A stretch of DNA of 64,000 nt from Pinguiococcus pyrenoidosus. Lineage: Eukaryota; Sar; Pinguiophyceae; Pinguiochrysidales; Pinguiochrysidaceae. The DNA is taken from NCBI GenBank assembly GCA_019677205.1, contig JAAMXY010000127.1, forward strand, positions 1 to 64,000, given 5' to 3'. Below the pieces are notes generated by a model, which was not told the origin of the DNA, did not search any database, and saw only the letters and a program-made list of their open reading frames with translations. The position numbers and the translations under genes were made by a program. This document shows positions 11,018 through 20,635 of the stretch, piece after piece (position 1 is the stretch's first letter; the number at the start of each line of letters is the position of its first letter).

Positions 11018-11387
11018 CGTCAGAAGCGCAGGCTTTTTGGCGCCTTTTCCTTCCCCACTACACAGGGGATGATTTTGGATATAGGATTATATTTAGATTA
11101 AAATAAATTAAAATATTTTTAATCATCATAGATAATGAATAATTTATGAAGAAATTTTAATAATTAAATTATTGACTCAATATTTTAAAAATTATAATAT
11201 TATTGAAATAGGTAAACATAGGTAATATAATTTCTGACAAACAGAAATGATGCTTTTCAAAAAACGCCAGTCCCATGCCGTGCTCTTCGGGGGGTTTTGG
11301 CGCGGTGCTTCGGGTGTCCGTTCGAATTCAGAGCGTGCGCGCCTCTCCTCTACTTCAGCAGCGCTCTCAGCGCTGTATGTAGAGACC
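11018..11387. promoter_or_regulatory. Divergent intergenic region with AT-rich island
   Basis: It separates two divergently transcribed genes. From about 11075 to 11245 the sequence is almost wholly A and T, in sharp contrast with the GC-rich surroundings. It lies where a shared promoter would be, but I see no defined element, and an organellar DNA insertion is equally possible. Confidence 0.4.
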
Positions 11388-13466
11388 ATGAGGCCACCAA
11401 GGCGAGCGAATCCAGTGTCTCCTGTTCTGCTCACTTCTGCGCTGTACTTGACGGTGTTGGGCGTGGCGAGTGGGTTTCAGCGTTCCTTCTGCTTCGAAAA
11501 GTCCTTTCACCGCGATTTCCGCGCGTCGAGGCTTCACGGCGAGCTGCGCAAGGGCGGCAAGATCAACATCAACAGCGCAGACTTCACCGGCGCCGATCGC
11601 TCTCGACGCGTGGAGGAGGTGCGCCAAACGCTGGATCGCATCCGAAGGGTGAAGAATCGAGGCGCTCTCAGCGACACGGACGCCGCGGAAGAAGCTGACG
11701 AGCAAGAGAGCGTCGCGAAGCTCTCTTCCGTCGAGGAATCCAAAGTGTCGCCGGAACGCGCAAAGGAACTGCGGGACAAGGCGGAGAAGTACCGCGCACA
11801 GGTGCGCCGAGCCAAGGAGGCGGACAAGGCGGCGAAGCGGGAAGCGAAGAGCCAGGCCGCTTCCTCACAAGAGGACCGCACCAGGGCGCTGCTGGCTGAG
11901 TATCGAGCGTCGCTTGGTTGTGCGGTGGAGGAGATGCACGAGAACTACGAGGCCATTGAAACGGCCATGGCGAACTACCGACGGCTGACGCTCCGCGGAG
12001 AGTACGCTGCAGCCGTCCAGGAGCTGGAAGGGGTGCGGCAGTGGATGGCCTTCAGCAGCGAAGAGGGCTGCTTCCTTCTCCTGGAGCTGGCCATGGCCTA
12101 CGAGACTGCCGGTGACAGGGCGAACGCGGCCGAGCTGTACAATCAGCTGCTGAAGAGCGTCTTCCCCGACGTGCGCAGCAACGCACGCATGTTGATTGGG
12201 CGCTTGTACGCGGTGGAGACGCTGGGCATGGGCGAGAGCGGCAAAGAGATGGCGAAGATCGCCCAGTTCACGCTGAATGCCACGGCGCTGGCGAATGCCG
12301 CTGCCCTGAACACGGAGGGAAAGGCGATGGATTTTGTACAGCCCATGCAGCCGGACCTCTCCCAGAAGGAGCCGGACGCCGCCTCCGACGTTGCGGAGGC
12401 GACGAGAATTTTGAAGGAAGCGTGTGAGAGAGGAATCGAGAGGCCTTCCATCTCGAGCGTGCGCCGAGGTCCCGTCGGCCCCAAGCCGGAGAAGCAGGTG
12501 CAGCCGGAGGATGCGCTCAGCGCCGTGTGGCGCTTCCAGATCGAGGCGGAGAAGAGGTGGGTCAACGCGGAGGAGGATAAGGTCGGTGCGTCGAGCGTGG
12601 CGGCCAAGGCCGCAGCGGACGAGGAGTACGTCCTGGGGCTGGACGGCGAGTGGTCGCCGCGGTTTCGAATTCGCCTTGGCGAAGCGGTGCCGAGCATGGC
12701 CATCTCCCGGCTCTCGAAGGACGGGCCCGATGCGGATCCGCTCGTCTTTGACGCTGGCACTGGGACTCTGAATGGCGTTATCTCTGCGGGGCCGTTCAAG
12801 GTCCCAAGCACGGGCTCGTACAACGTGGACACGGCCCTCGGGCGCAACATTCTGAGGATGGAGCTGCCCAGCAAGATGCTCGTTCCGGGCTACAGCGTAA
12901 GAGTCCGCGTGCTGCACGTGTCCAAGGAGTCCGGCGTGCTCGTCCTCTCGTCTGGAGGGGAGGTCGAGGTGTGGTATCGCGAGAAGCTGGGAATGGAGGG
13001 GGATCTCGAGCGGCTGAAGCTCTCGTGGGACCAGACCGAGGTGCAGAGATGGCTGTACGCCTGGGCCACGGAGTCGCTGCCGAGCGTGGGAAATGCCCGT
13101 GCGAGCGTCTCGCTCACTTCCAAGGTGCGAGTTGAGGAGGCCAGGGACGGCATCGTCATTCTGTTCGAGCCCTCTCCAGCGGCGTACGGCGTCGCGGCAA
13201 ACCGAGATGGTGAAGTGGAAGCGGATTCCTATCCAACTGAAGATTCCGATCCCGACTCCGATTCCGATCTAGATCCCGCCGAGGAACGTGCGAGGGGGCT
13301 CAAGAAGGCTAGCCTAGAAGGTGGACTGAGGGTGACCTACGACGGGTCCCAAGTGCGCATATGCCGCAGTAACTACGGCCCACAGACTGTAGTGAAGGAG
13401 ATGAGCGAGAAGGCAATCCTGTCAGCTCTGCGGAGCGCTCTGCCCGAGCGCTTCTGTTGCGCGTGA
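11388..13466 (+). CDS. Plastid-targeted helical-repeat protein, function unknown
   Basis: 692 residues, intronless from the Met at 11388 (the frame is open upstream to 11247). The N terminus is hydrophobic (SPVLLTSALYLTVLGVASG) with FQRSF directly after the likely cleavage site, matching the signal-peptide plus Phe rule of complex red plastids. Residues of about 100-190 are charged coiled coil. A TPR-like helical section follows (AYETAGDRANAAELYNQLL, at about 12080-12150). The C-terminal half (about 12600-13190) has alternating hydrophobic strands, including WSPRFRIRLGEA and VWYREKLGM, which may form a beta-barrel or lipocalin-like fold. I do not recognise the family. A thylakoid- or stroma-associated scaffold is only a guess. 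Confidence 0.72.
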   Translation: MRPPRRANPVSPVLLTSALYLTVLGVASGFQRSFCFEKSFHRDFRASRLHGELRKGGKININSADFTGADRSRRVEEVRQTLDRIRRVKNRGALSDTDAAEEADEQESVAKLSSVEESKVSPERAKELRDKAEKYRAQVRRAKEADKAAKREAKSQAASSQEDRTRALLAEYRASLGCAVEEMHENYEAIETAMANYRRLTLRGEYAAAVQELEGVRQWMAFSSEEGCFLLLELAMAYETAGDRANAAELYNQLLKSVFPDVRSNARMLIGRLYAVETLGMGESGKEMAKIAQFTLNATALANAAALNTEGKAMDFVQPMQPDLSQKEPDAASDVAEATRILKEACERGIERPSISSVRRGPVGPKPEKQVQPEDALSAVWRFQIEAEKRWVNAEEDKVGASSVAAKAAADEEYVLGLDGEWSPRFRIRLGEAVPSMAISRLSKDGPDADPLVFDAGTGTLNGVISAGPFKVPSTGSYNVDTALGRNILRMELPSKMLVPGYSVRVRVLHVSKESGVLVLSSGGEVEVWYREKLGMEGDLERLKLSWDQTEVQRWLYAWATESLPSVGNARASVSLTSKVRVEEARDGIVILFEPSPAAYGVAANRDGEVEADSYPTEDSDPDSDSDLDPAEERARGLKKASLEGGLRVTYDGSQVRICRSNYGPQTVVKEMSEKAILSALRSALPERFCCA

Positions 13467-13953
13467 AAGGGGACGCTGGGGAATACCGGCAAACTCGCCA
13501 GCGGAGTGTGTGCAGAGTGTGTGCAGAAAAGGAGGACGGTGTAGATAGCGTGCGGCATGCAGTGTAAGAAGATAACCCTTTCCGCTCGGCTGGCATTCGC
13601 GCCTTATGCAAAGCTCCTACACGGACTTGCCTCTGGCACAGAGCCACTTGCTTTGAAATGCTGGCGAAAACCGAGAGTACGCTCGAATCCCATTGAGAGC
13701 CTTCTTCCCTTGGTCGCCAAGAGTTATCGCGCTCTTGTTGCACGTACGCGACTTGAGTATGGCGGGTTCTTCTTTTCTCCCCCACTGCGTTCCCCTCCCT
13801 CCCCCCAACTCGACACGGTCTATTTCCATACGGATGCTCCCCACCCCCCTCTCGCTGCGTGTTGCGCTGCGGACGAAGCACCGAAGCACCGAAGCACCGA
13901 AGCGCAGAAGCGCAGAAGCGCAGAAAGGCCGGCGGTCAGGAGCACAACGGTCG
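13467..13953. other. Intergenic region, no gene recognised
   Basis: Separates convergent genes. It contains a short 9-bp tandem repeat (gaagcaccg/gaagcgcag) at 13874-13925 and nothing else I can support. Confidence 0.5.
13874..13925. repeat. Short 9-bp tandem repeat
   Basis: Three copies of gaagcaccg pass into three copies of gaagcgcag, just beyond the stop codon of the translocator gene and probably inside its 3' untranslated region. Confidence 0.85.
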
Positions 13954-15105
13954 TCAGCTGTAGCGCTGGCGCATCAGGGAATACAGCAGCACCCCGAGGA
14001 TCCCGACGGTGCTCCCCCCGATCGTCATCGGCGTGAGCTTGTTCCCGAACACCATGACAGCGCTTGCGATGATGACGACTCTCTTGAGCGTGTTCCCGAC
14101 GGCCAACGTGACCGGATGCACGTTGGCCAGCGTGAGATACATCACCTCGTTGTTCAGGTAGTGCAGCATGCCGGACACCCCGAGCTTGAAGCAGAATGCC
14201 TGCGCCCCTTGGTCGCCGGCGGCCTTGCTGAAGGCGTCGGCCAGGTCTGCGCCGCCCTCGGCGACGAGCACGAGCGGCGTGAGCAGGAGGAAGCTAAGGA
14301 CCGTGACACAGGCGTAGAGGTTGGCGGGCGTGATGCGGTCGCTGCCCAGGCGCACCATGACCATCTTGGACCAGTTGGAGCGCATGCCGAAGAAGACGTT
14401 GCTGGCCATGCCTGCGAGGAAGGACAGCCAGTTGAAGCTAAGGTCTCTGGCCACCGCGACACTAACGCCGCCGACGACGGGCACCAGGGAGGCGTACACG
14501 GGCCATGCAAAGGTCTGCCGAAGGAGCACGGAGCTGGCCATGGCGCTGAAGAACGGCTCCATGGCCTTGACGATGTGCGTGAAGCTCACGGCTCCTGCGC
14601 CCAGGGACGTCACGGTGGCCAACTGGCCGAAGCCGTGGAAGGCCGCGATGGGCGACACCACCACCTGCTCCGAGGGCGTCAAGCTCCAGAGCGGCTGGCC
14701 TCGCAGGCCCAGCAGCCAGCCCAGCAGCACGTACACGGTGCCGATGCCCAGTTGCAGCCAGCCGACCAGGAGGCTCTTGGGGAAGGCGTTGAGAACGCGC
14801 TTGTTGCTGATGTTGTACGCCACGTTCAAGAAGTACCACAGGCCGAAGAGGACGCCCACTTTGGCCCTCTTACGAAGTCCCTGCATTGCCACTGCCTTGG
14901 CGCCTCCTCTCAACTGCCCGTCCTTCCGCGGGATCAGCCCTTCCGCCCTGGAAAGAGCCCCTTGCTGCTGGCTACCGGGCCGGAGCACAGCCTGGGTGTG
15001 GGAGGCCGCGGGCGAGGCCGCCAGGGAGCTGCCGACAAGTAGCATCAGCAGCACCGGGCGCGCCCCCCCCAACGCCCAGCAGCCGCCTCTCTTCGTGGGA
15101 GCCAT
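13954..15105 (-). CDS. Plastid triose-phosphate/phosphate translocator (TPT family)
   Basis: 383 residues, intronless, with about ten membrane helices. Family signatures are present: NISNKRVLNAFPKS in the first helix region, FTHIVKAMEPFFSA, and VGNTLKRVVIIASAV with the conserved Lys-Arg pair that binds phosphate. YLNNEVMYLTLANVHPV precedes the last signature, as in plant pTPs. The protein starts with a signal peptide (PVLLMLLVGSSLAASPA) and a roughly 60-residue leader before the first conserved helix, as expected for import into a complex plastid. It would exchange triose phosphates or related C3 compounds for phosphate across a plastid envelope membrane; the exact substrate class (TPT, PPT or GPT) cannot be told from sequence reading alone. 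Confidence 0.9.
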   Translation of the reverse strand: MAPTKRGGCWALGGARPVLLMLLVGSSLAASPAASHTQAVLRPGSQQQGALSRAEGLIPRKDGQLRGGAKAVAMQGLRKRAKVGVLFGLWYFLNVAYNISNKRVLNAFPKSLLVGWLQLGIGTVYVLLGWLLGLRGQPLWSLTPSEQVVVSPIAAFHGFGQLATVTSLGAGAVSFTHIVKAMEPFFSAMASSVLLRQTFAWPVYASLVPVVGGVSVAVARDLSFNWLSFLAGMASNVFFGMRSNWSKMVMVRLGSDRITPANLYACVTVLSFLLLTPLVLVAEGGADLADAFSKAAGDQGAQAFCFKLGVSGMLHYLNNEVMYLTLANVHPVTLAVGNTLKRVVIIASAVMVFGNKLTPMTIGGSTVGILGVLLYSLMRQRYS

Positions 15106-16048
15106 TCCTGGTGGACGAGTCGCCGCCAGCCCGAAAGGATCGCCCCTTTTTTTGCCCTGGATAGGGGAAAGGGGGAAAGGGGGAAAGGAGCCTCCGGATT
15201 TGCGTACTTCGAAGAGAGGCTGACTTCATTGCTTCCTGGGAATCCAGTCGGGCGCTCGCGAAGTCACCCAATCTCGGCGCGGGCGGGAAGGGTCGCGGTC
15301 AATGAATTTGGGAGGTCTCTCTTCAGCAGCGGGCTACCCCGCTATAGGGGGGGTGCTGCCTTGACAGGAAGGGACCTGGTTGGCGCGCCCGAACGCAAGA
15401 AGCCTTAATCTCGACATCTCGACAGCTTTAGAGAGCGAAAATACACGAGGGATGGAAAGAGCTCGGTGCTGCATGGAAACGCCGTTACGTTGCATGTCCA
15501 CTTCCCTTCCCGTGATTGGCCCACGGCGGGAAGTTCCGAACGCAGCGGCAGAATTCTTTTTGAAATGCTGCGCAGCCGCGCATCCTTCGCCTCAGCAACG
15601 CAGCACGAAAGCCTTCGAAATGCGCCTTGCGTGGCCCGTCCATCCCATGGCTTCGCAGCCGGACCTTCAAATTTACCTCCTGCTGCGGCAAGCTTTAGCT
15701 CCAGGAAGCGCCGTTCCTCGACCTTCTCCCCCTGGCCGTCCCAAACACCAAAAGCGCGCGCATCGCCTCCATCTCGCGCGCACTTGAACGCGCAAAGCGA
15801 CATGCGAACGCTGTGAGCGCCCCCGCGGTGGCTGCTCACAGGTGCTGTGCCCTTGCCGGTGGGCGCTTCGGACGCAGAGCCGCGCGCTGAGAGGCAAAGC
15901 GTCGCCGGGTGGACCCTCTCCTGGCTTGGTGTTGTCCTGTTGCGGCTTTGCTTGGCCTCTCGTCGCTTGGCTTCTGTTCGCGCGGGGTTCAGCTTCTGCT
16001 TCTGCTTCTGTTTCGGGATTGGGGGCCTGAGCTCGCAGCGCGGCCAGC
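15106..16048. promoter_or_regulatory. Divergent intergenic region between translocator and 7TM-kinase genes
   Basis: A 943-bp space between two genes transcribed away from each other, so it must hold both promoters. Small open frames in it lack coding character. I see no TATA box or repeat that I would name. Confidence 0.45.
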
Positions 16049-18346
16049 ATGGTGACCGTGGACGATGTGATGGTGCTGGTGGGCATGGCCTGCGCGGTGG
16101 TCAGCGCGATCATACTGGCGGGTATTTCCTGCCGCGTCCGCGTTCAGGGACAGGTGTTTGGGAAGGCGGTGCTGCCTGCCTATCGCCCCATCGTGTCGGT
16201 GTTCGCGCTCTTGTTCTTCCTGCTCGGCGGTCTGCAGGCTCTGTCCCTTCTGTCCCAGTCTGGAAGCAATCAGCGGGCGCACCGCTTGCTCGGCGTGGCG
16301 CTCTTCTTCCTCGTGGCCGTGATGATCATGCCCTTGTTCCTCAAGGAGGCCTCCGTGAGCGTCATGTCGCTGGCCAGAGCGCTGCTCAAGCTCTCGCCCT
16401 ACGTCGGCATCGTCGCGCTCATCTGGATCGGCCTGGGCGTCATCCTCGGGAGCGACAGCCCCTCCTACCTCGGCTGGGTCCTCTTCGGCGTGGCCACCGT
16501 GCCGCCGCTCTTCTTCTGCTCGCTGCTGCTGCTCAACGTCATCAAGACCCGCGTGCAGCTGCGGAGCACGTCCAACCGAGCCGTCATCTTCGTGGCCATC
16601 GGTTACTGCCTCAACTACTGCGTCCTCAATGCCATCTTCCTGTCCGACGCCGACCCGTCCATCTTCTCCATCTGCTACGTGGTGACCACCGCGCCGCTCT
16701 TCCTCCTCTACCCCGTCGCGCTCATGCTCACGATCGTGGCCGACACGAAGTTCTGGAGGGGCCTGGGGCAGCACAACCAGGGCGGGATCAACCTCAAGGA
16801 CGAGGATGGGGACGGCAAGGCGCCGCGGCCGCAGGTGGACCTGAGCACCGTGAACTCCACCCTCCAGACCATGCTGACCTCCCAGAGCAAGATCAACATC
16901 CAGTTCGGGCACCTGGAGATCGGGGAAAAGATCGGCTCCGGAAGCACGGCGGACGTCTTCTTCGGCAAGCTGAAGGGAAAGCCCGTGGCGATCAAGGTCT
17001 TCTCGCCGCCGGAGCTCGACTCCGCCGAGGTCGCCAGGTTCGCGCGGGAAGCGGCCCTGAGCGCGACGCTGCGGCACAAGAACGTCGTCAGATTCTACGG
17101 CATGTGCGTGCGGCCCCCGCAGGTCGCGATGGTGATCGAGCTCTGCAACCGGGGCAACTTGAAGCTGTGCCTGCAGAACAGGGAGCTGTGGAGCGTGCGG
17201 CGGCGATTCCGTGCCGCCATCGACGCCGCCGCCGCCGTGGAGTACCTGCACGGCAAGGATCCACCCATCATCCATCGGGATCTCAAGGCGGAGAACTTCT
17301 TCCTCTCGAAGAAGTTCACGGCGAAGCTGGGGGACTTCGGGGAGAGCACGCTGTTTGCGCCGCTCCGCCAGGGCGAGGAGGACCGTAAGATGACCATCGT
17401 GGGGACCGTGTCCAACATGGCGCCGGAGCTGATCGACGGGCAGAAGCGCTACACCGAGGCGGTGGACATCTACGCGCTGGGCATCACCCTGTGGGAGTTC
17501 TGGACGGGACGGGAGCCGTTCGAGGGCCTGTCGCAGTTCGACCTGTACAAAGCCGTCCTCGACCGAAACGAGAGGCCTCCGATCCCCGAGGACTGCCCGG
17601 CAAGCTATGCCGAGATCATGACCGACATGTGGCAAAAGGATCCGGCCGAAAGACCCACGGCGTGGCAGGTCCGCCTTCGCCTCTACGACGCCCTGCGCAG
17701 CTACCTGGAGTCGCCCGAGTACCACAGGACGGACGCCGCGGTGCTCAGGGAGGACCACCTGGAGGAGCTCAGCCGAGAGGACTCGTTGTCGCACGCGTCC
17801 GTGTATGCCATCTACAACGAGCAGCATCGGCAGAGCCAGGGGATCCTCGGGCGGATCTCCATGAACCGAAAGTTCCGCTCCAGCCGAAGGCGGGAGCACA
17901 TCAACAGCGAGGGGGACAGCAGCGCGCACGGAAGCAACAGCCCGAGCATGGACTTGAGCGTCGCGTCAAAGAAAGGAGGCTTCTTCGGGAGGAGGGATGA
18001 CGATGTGACGCCGGACTTGGAGATCGCGGAGAAAGGTAATTGCTCCTCACAAGAGACTTCACCCGAGCTGTCGCCTACGCCGCCGCGCAGCGTGCGCAAA
18101 CGCATCGATAGAGTCCGTACATCAACTCCACTGAGAACACCCACCAACATGGTGCTGCATCGACACCTGGAAGATCTGATGACGAGCAGCGCGGGATCTT
18201 CCGATGCAGAGAGCGGAAACTTCACGCGCTGCAAGATCGGCGGCGGATCCGATGTGACTGAATCGCCGACGCCGGTGGAGTTCGTGATCTGCACCACGAC
18301 CGACGCCGACGACACGACTCCCGGGTTCAGCGTGGCGGTGCAGTAG
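16049..18346 (+). CDS. Seven-helix membrane protein fused to a TKL protein kinase
   Basis: 765 residues, intronless. Seven clear hydrophobic segments fall at about residues 8-27, 47-68, 80-98, 112-133, 140-165, 177-197 and 203-229, then a linker, then a complete kinase domain at about 290-555. Kinase motifs: G-loop [14 protein letters not shown] with the ATP-binding Lys, [13 protein letters not shown], and APE in [10 protein letters not shown]; the HRDLKAEN and [10 protein letters not shown] patterns fit the tyrosine-kinase-like (TKL) group. The C-terminal 200 residues are low complexity and Ser/Arg-rich. No signal peptide precedes helix 1, so the N terminus may be outside as in GPCRs. A receptor-kinase that couples a 7TM sensor directly to phosphorylation is inferred. 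Confidence 0.85.
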   Translation: MVTVDDVMVLVGMACAVVSAIILAGISCRVRVQGQVFGKAVLPAYRPIVSVFALLFFLLGGLQALSLLSQSGSNQRAHRLLGVALFFLVAVMIMPLFLKEASVSVMSLARALLKLSPYVGIVALIWIGLGVILGSDSPSYLGWVLFGVATVPPLFFCSLLLLNVIKTRVQLRSTSNRAVIFVAIGYCLNYCVLNAIFLSDADPSIFSICYVVTTAPLFLLYPVALMLTIVADTKFWRGLGQHNQGGINLKDEDGDGKAPRPQVDLSTVNSTLQTMLTSQSKINIQFGHLEIGEKIGSGSTADVFFGKLKGKPVAIKVFSPPELDSAEVARFAREAALSATLRHKNVVRFYGMCVRPPQVAMVIELCNRGNLKLCLQNRELWSVRRRFRAAIDAAAAVEYLHGKDPPIIHRDLKAENFFLSKKFTAKLGDFGESTLFAPLRQGEEDRKMTIVGTVSNMAPELIDGQKRYTEAVDIYALGITLWEFWTGREPFEGLSQFDLYKAVLDRNERPPIPEDCPASYAEIMTDMWQKDPAERPTAWQVRLRLYDALRSYLESPEYHRTDAAVLREDHLEELSREDSLSHASVYAIYNEQHRQSQGILGRISMNRKFRSSRRREHINSEGDSSAHGSNSPSMDLSVASKKGGFFGRRDDDVTPDLEIAEKGNCSSQETSPELSPTPPRSVRKRIDRVRTSTPLRTPTNMVLHRHLEDLMTSSAGSSDAESGNFTRCKIGGGSDVTESPTPVEFVICTTTDADDTTPGFSVAVQ

Positions 18347-19274
18347 ATGCCCTCAGTCACGCGAGCTTCAACCCCCAAAGCAGCGCACCTCACGAATGCC
18401 ACGCCACCACGCCAGATCTGGAACGTCCTCCGAAAAGGTTCCGAGCCACCCTTCATCAGAAAGCGAGAGAAAAGCGAGATACAGATCGAAACGCACCTTC
18501 CGACGAAAGAGAGATGGGCCGCTTCCGAGCGCCTGAAAGAGAGAGCAACCCGCCGTCAAGCTTGACGGGCGCGTGCCTCTCACCGCTGTGCGTCGCTTTC
18601 TGCCTGCAGCCTTCGAGATATTCGACAGGAACTCATCCAATGCGTCCGAGGAAGAGCAGTCCGAGGAGGTAAGGCGGCTCAGCTGAGCCAAAGAGGCAGA
18701 CATAGACTTCTCTTAATTCACTAGCCTTGGCTTGTGATTAGATCGTGAAGTCCTGGATCGTGAATTTCCTTAACCCTTTGTTCGGTAATGAAGATGAACG
18801 GAGACGAGCCCCTTCTTCCAGGACCAAATCAGAGCGAAGGTAAGCCAAGCACTGCCGTGCGACCGCCCGGAAAAGATGCGTCGTTCTGACGTGGTCCATC
18901 CTCCAGAGAAGATACCGGACGTGGAACAGGGGGAAGGGAGTCCTCCGAAATTTTATTCAACCCCAGCGAAGCTGAGAGGTCCGTACGGATGCAGTCCGCG
19001 AAAGCGTGCGAGATGCCTGCCTCCGTCTCATCATGGTCTAACCAAAGTCTCTGGTATCCCGCCATCCCAGCACAACTCAGACGCATTTCGAGAGCGTAGA
19101 TCTGTCATCTGTCTGCCCAGAGGCAAAGACAGGGAGATCCGTGTCCGTCGAGTCCCGGTCCGATTGTGAGAAAGGCGGCGCATAGCATGAAGAAAACAGA
19201 GAATGCAAGAAAGAAACCCCATTGACTTGAAGCGTCCCCGCTGCGAGTGTTGCTGCTGTTACTGCTGCTGTTAC

Positions 19275-19306
<32 letters not shown>

Positions 19307-19329
19307 TTGCGGCTGCGGCTGCTCCTTCA
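18347..19329. other. Intergenic region, no supported gene
   Basis: A 983-bp space between convergent genes. A minus-strand frame at 18368-18703 begins MSASLAQLSRLTSSD and could be a small exon, but it overlaps the 3' end of the kinase transcript and has no partner exon that I can find. The right end holds a CTG-type repeat. Confidence 0.45.
19238..19321. repeat. (CTG)n-type trinucleotide repeat
   Basis: An imperfect run of CTG/TTG triplets broken by ttactg and ggctgc units. It ends just before the RCE1 stop codon, so it probably lies in that gene's 3' untranslated region, reading as CAG in the transcript. Confidence 0.9.
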
Positions 19330-20328
19330 TCACTCTTCCGCTCTAGCCAGCGACACGATGAAGAGAGCGATTCCAACGACGTAAATGGACAGCAGCACGA
19401 AGCGGTAGGGATACAGCACCGAGACGCGGCCATACCGCTTGCTCATGAAGGAGAGGTCGGGCAGTCCCATGACGTTGCAGAAGCAGTGCGCGCCCATCGC
19501 CGCCAGCAGGCCCCGTCGCGCCATGATGAGGAAGGCGAGAAAGCCAAAGAGCCAAGTATAAGTGAGCTGCATGGCACATTCCATCATTGCTCTGCATCCG
19601 ACGATCCTTCGCGTCAGTCTCATATCGCGGTCCCTTTGTTCCCGTCTCTTCGCTCCCACATCGCGCTGGCTGTCCCCTGCTCACCTGGTATGCGGCACTC
19701 CCTCGGCGGTCCTCGCCACGTAGTGATGCAGATGCGCCATGCCGAACATCAGAGGGCCCAGCAAGCTGATCTGCGCGTCCGAGGCCTCGGTCTCGCAAAC
19801 CAGCAAGGCTCCCACCACCCCTCTGAACACCACTTCTTCCGAGATGGGCGCCCACACGATGTTCCGAAGGATGCCCAGCGGCGGCTCCGGCGGCGAGAAG
19901 CCCCAGTACAGCTCTCGGAGGCGCTTGCGGAAGGCTAGGGAGAGCCCCTGCGGGTCCAGAAGCACTCGGAACAGCTCCACTGCCAAGGGGCCGGCGAACA
20001 GCAGGGCCATTTGCAGAGCCCCGGCCGTCCAGGCCAGCAGCAAGCTGGCACTGGACGCCGGGATGCTCAGCAGCTGCCAAGCCGGGCTGTAGTCCCGCTG
20101 CGAGGCCCTCCACAGGGCGAAGCACACGATGGCCAAGGTGCCGGCGAGGCTGCACACCAGCCTGCCGACGACGTGTCGAGGATGCTGACGCGGCAGGCTT
20201 CGCACGCGGGCCGGGAGCAGGTACAGGACGAGCACGTAGCAAGCCGAGACCACGGCGCTCCACAGCCAGCCGTCCATGCTGGGGCCAGGGCGCTTGAGGG
20301 AAGGTGGAGAAGGCGCCTTCTTCTCCAT
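19330..20328 (-). CDS. RCE1: CAAX prenyl endopeptidase RCE1
   Basis: Two exons, 20328-19685 and 19591-19330 (93-nt intron, GTGAGC donor); 301 residues with about eight membrane helices. The catalytic motifs of the CPBP/RCE1 family are all present: APISEEVVFRG (Glu-Glu and Arg), FGMAHLHHY (His), and HCFCNVMGLP (His and Asn) in the second exon, preceded by QLTYTWLFGF. RCE1 sits in the ER membrane and removes the last three residues of farnesylated or geranylgeranylated CAAX proteins. It therefore works after the farnesyltransferase whose alpha subunit is also in this window. The length is near that of animal and yeast RCE1. Confidence 0.9.
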
Positions 20329-20452
20329 CGCTCGGATCTTTTTCGGCTTCTTTTTTGCATCTTTCGCGGGTTGAGCTGCTTGGCTGCTTGGGTCTGGGGC
20401 ATCAGTGACGGATTGATATTCAGGAGGTTTCGAGATCAGAGACGAGTCTCAA

Positions 20453-20542
<90 letters not shown>

Positions 20543-20635
20543 ATTTCCGTCCATTCAAGAATGAGACGGTGGCGGCGAGAAAGCGCATGTGTAAAGTCTG
20601 GCGACGTTCCCGTCTTGAACTGCACAAGCGGCTAG
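20329..20635. other. Intergenic region dominated by a GAT repeat
   Basis: The 307-bp gap lies upstream of RCE1 and downstream of the CDPK, both on the minus strand. Apart from the trinucleotide repeat I see nothing. Confidence 0.6.
20453..20542. repeat. Perfect (GAT)30 microsatellite
   Basis: Thirty uninterrupted GAT triplets. The complementary strand gives a His-repeat open frame, which is not a gene. Confidence 0.97.

Noticed and set aside
15989-17929. 646-codon minus-strand open frame opposite the 7TM-kinase
   Set aside because: It mirrors the GC-rich third-position bias of the real gene; its product has no domains and is His/Arg/Val-rich.
18368-18703. Possible small minus-strand gene beginning MSASLAQLSRLTSSD
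   Set aside because: It overlaps the kinase 3' end, has no homologous features, and no second exon or consistent splice sites could be found.
20436-20627. Open frame with about 30 consecutive histidines
   Set aside because: Translation of the GAT microsatellite on the complementary strand; no start context or flanking coding sequence.
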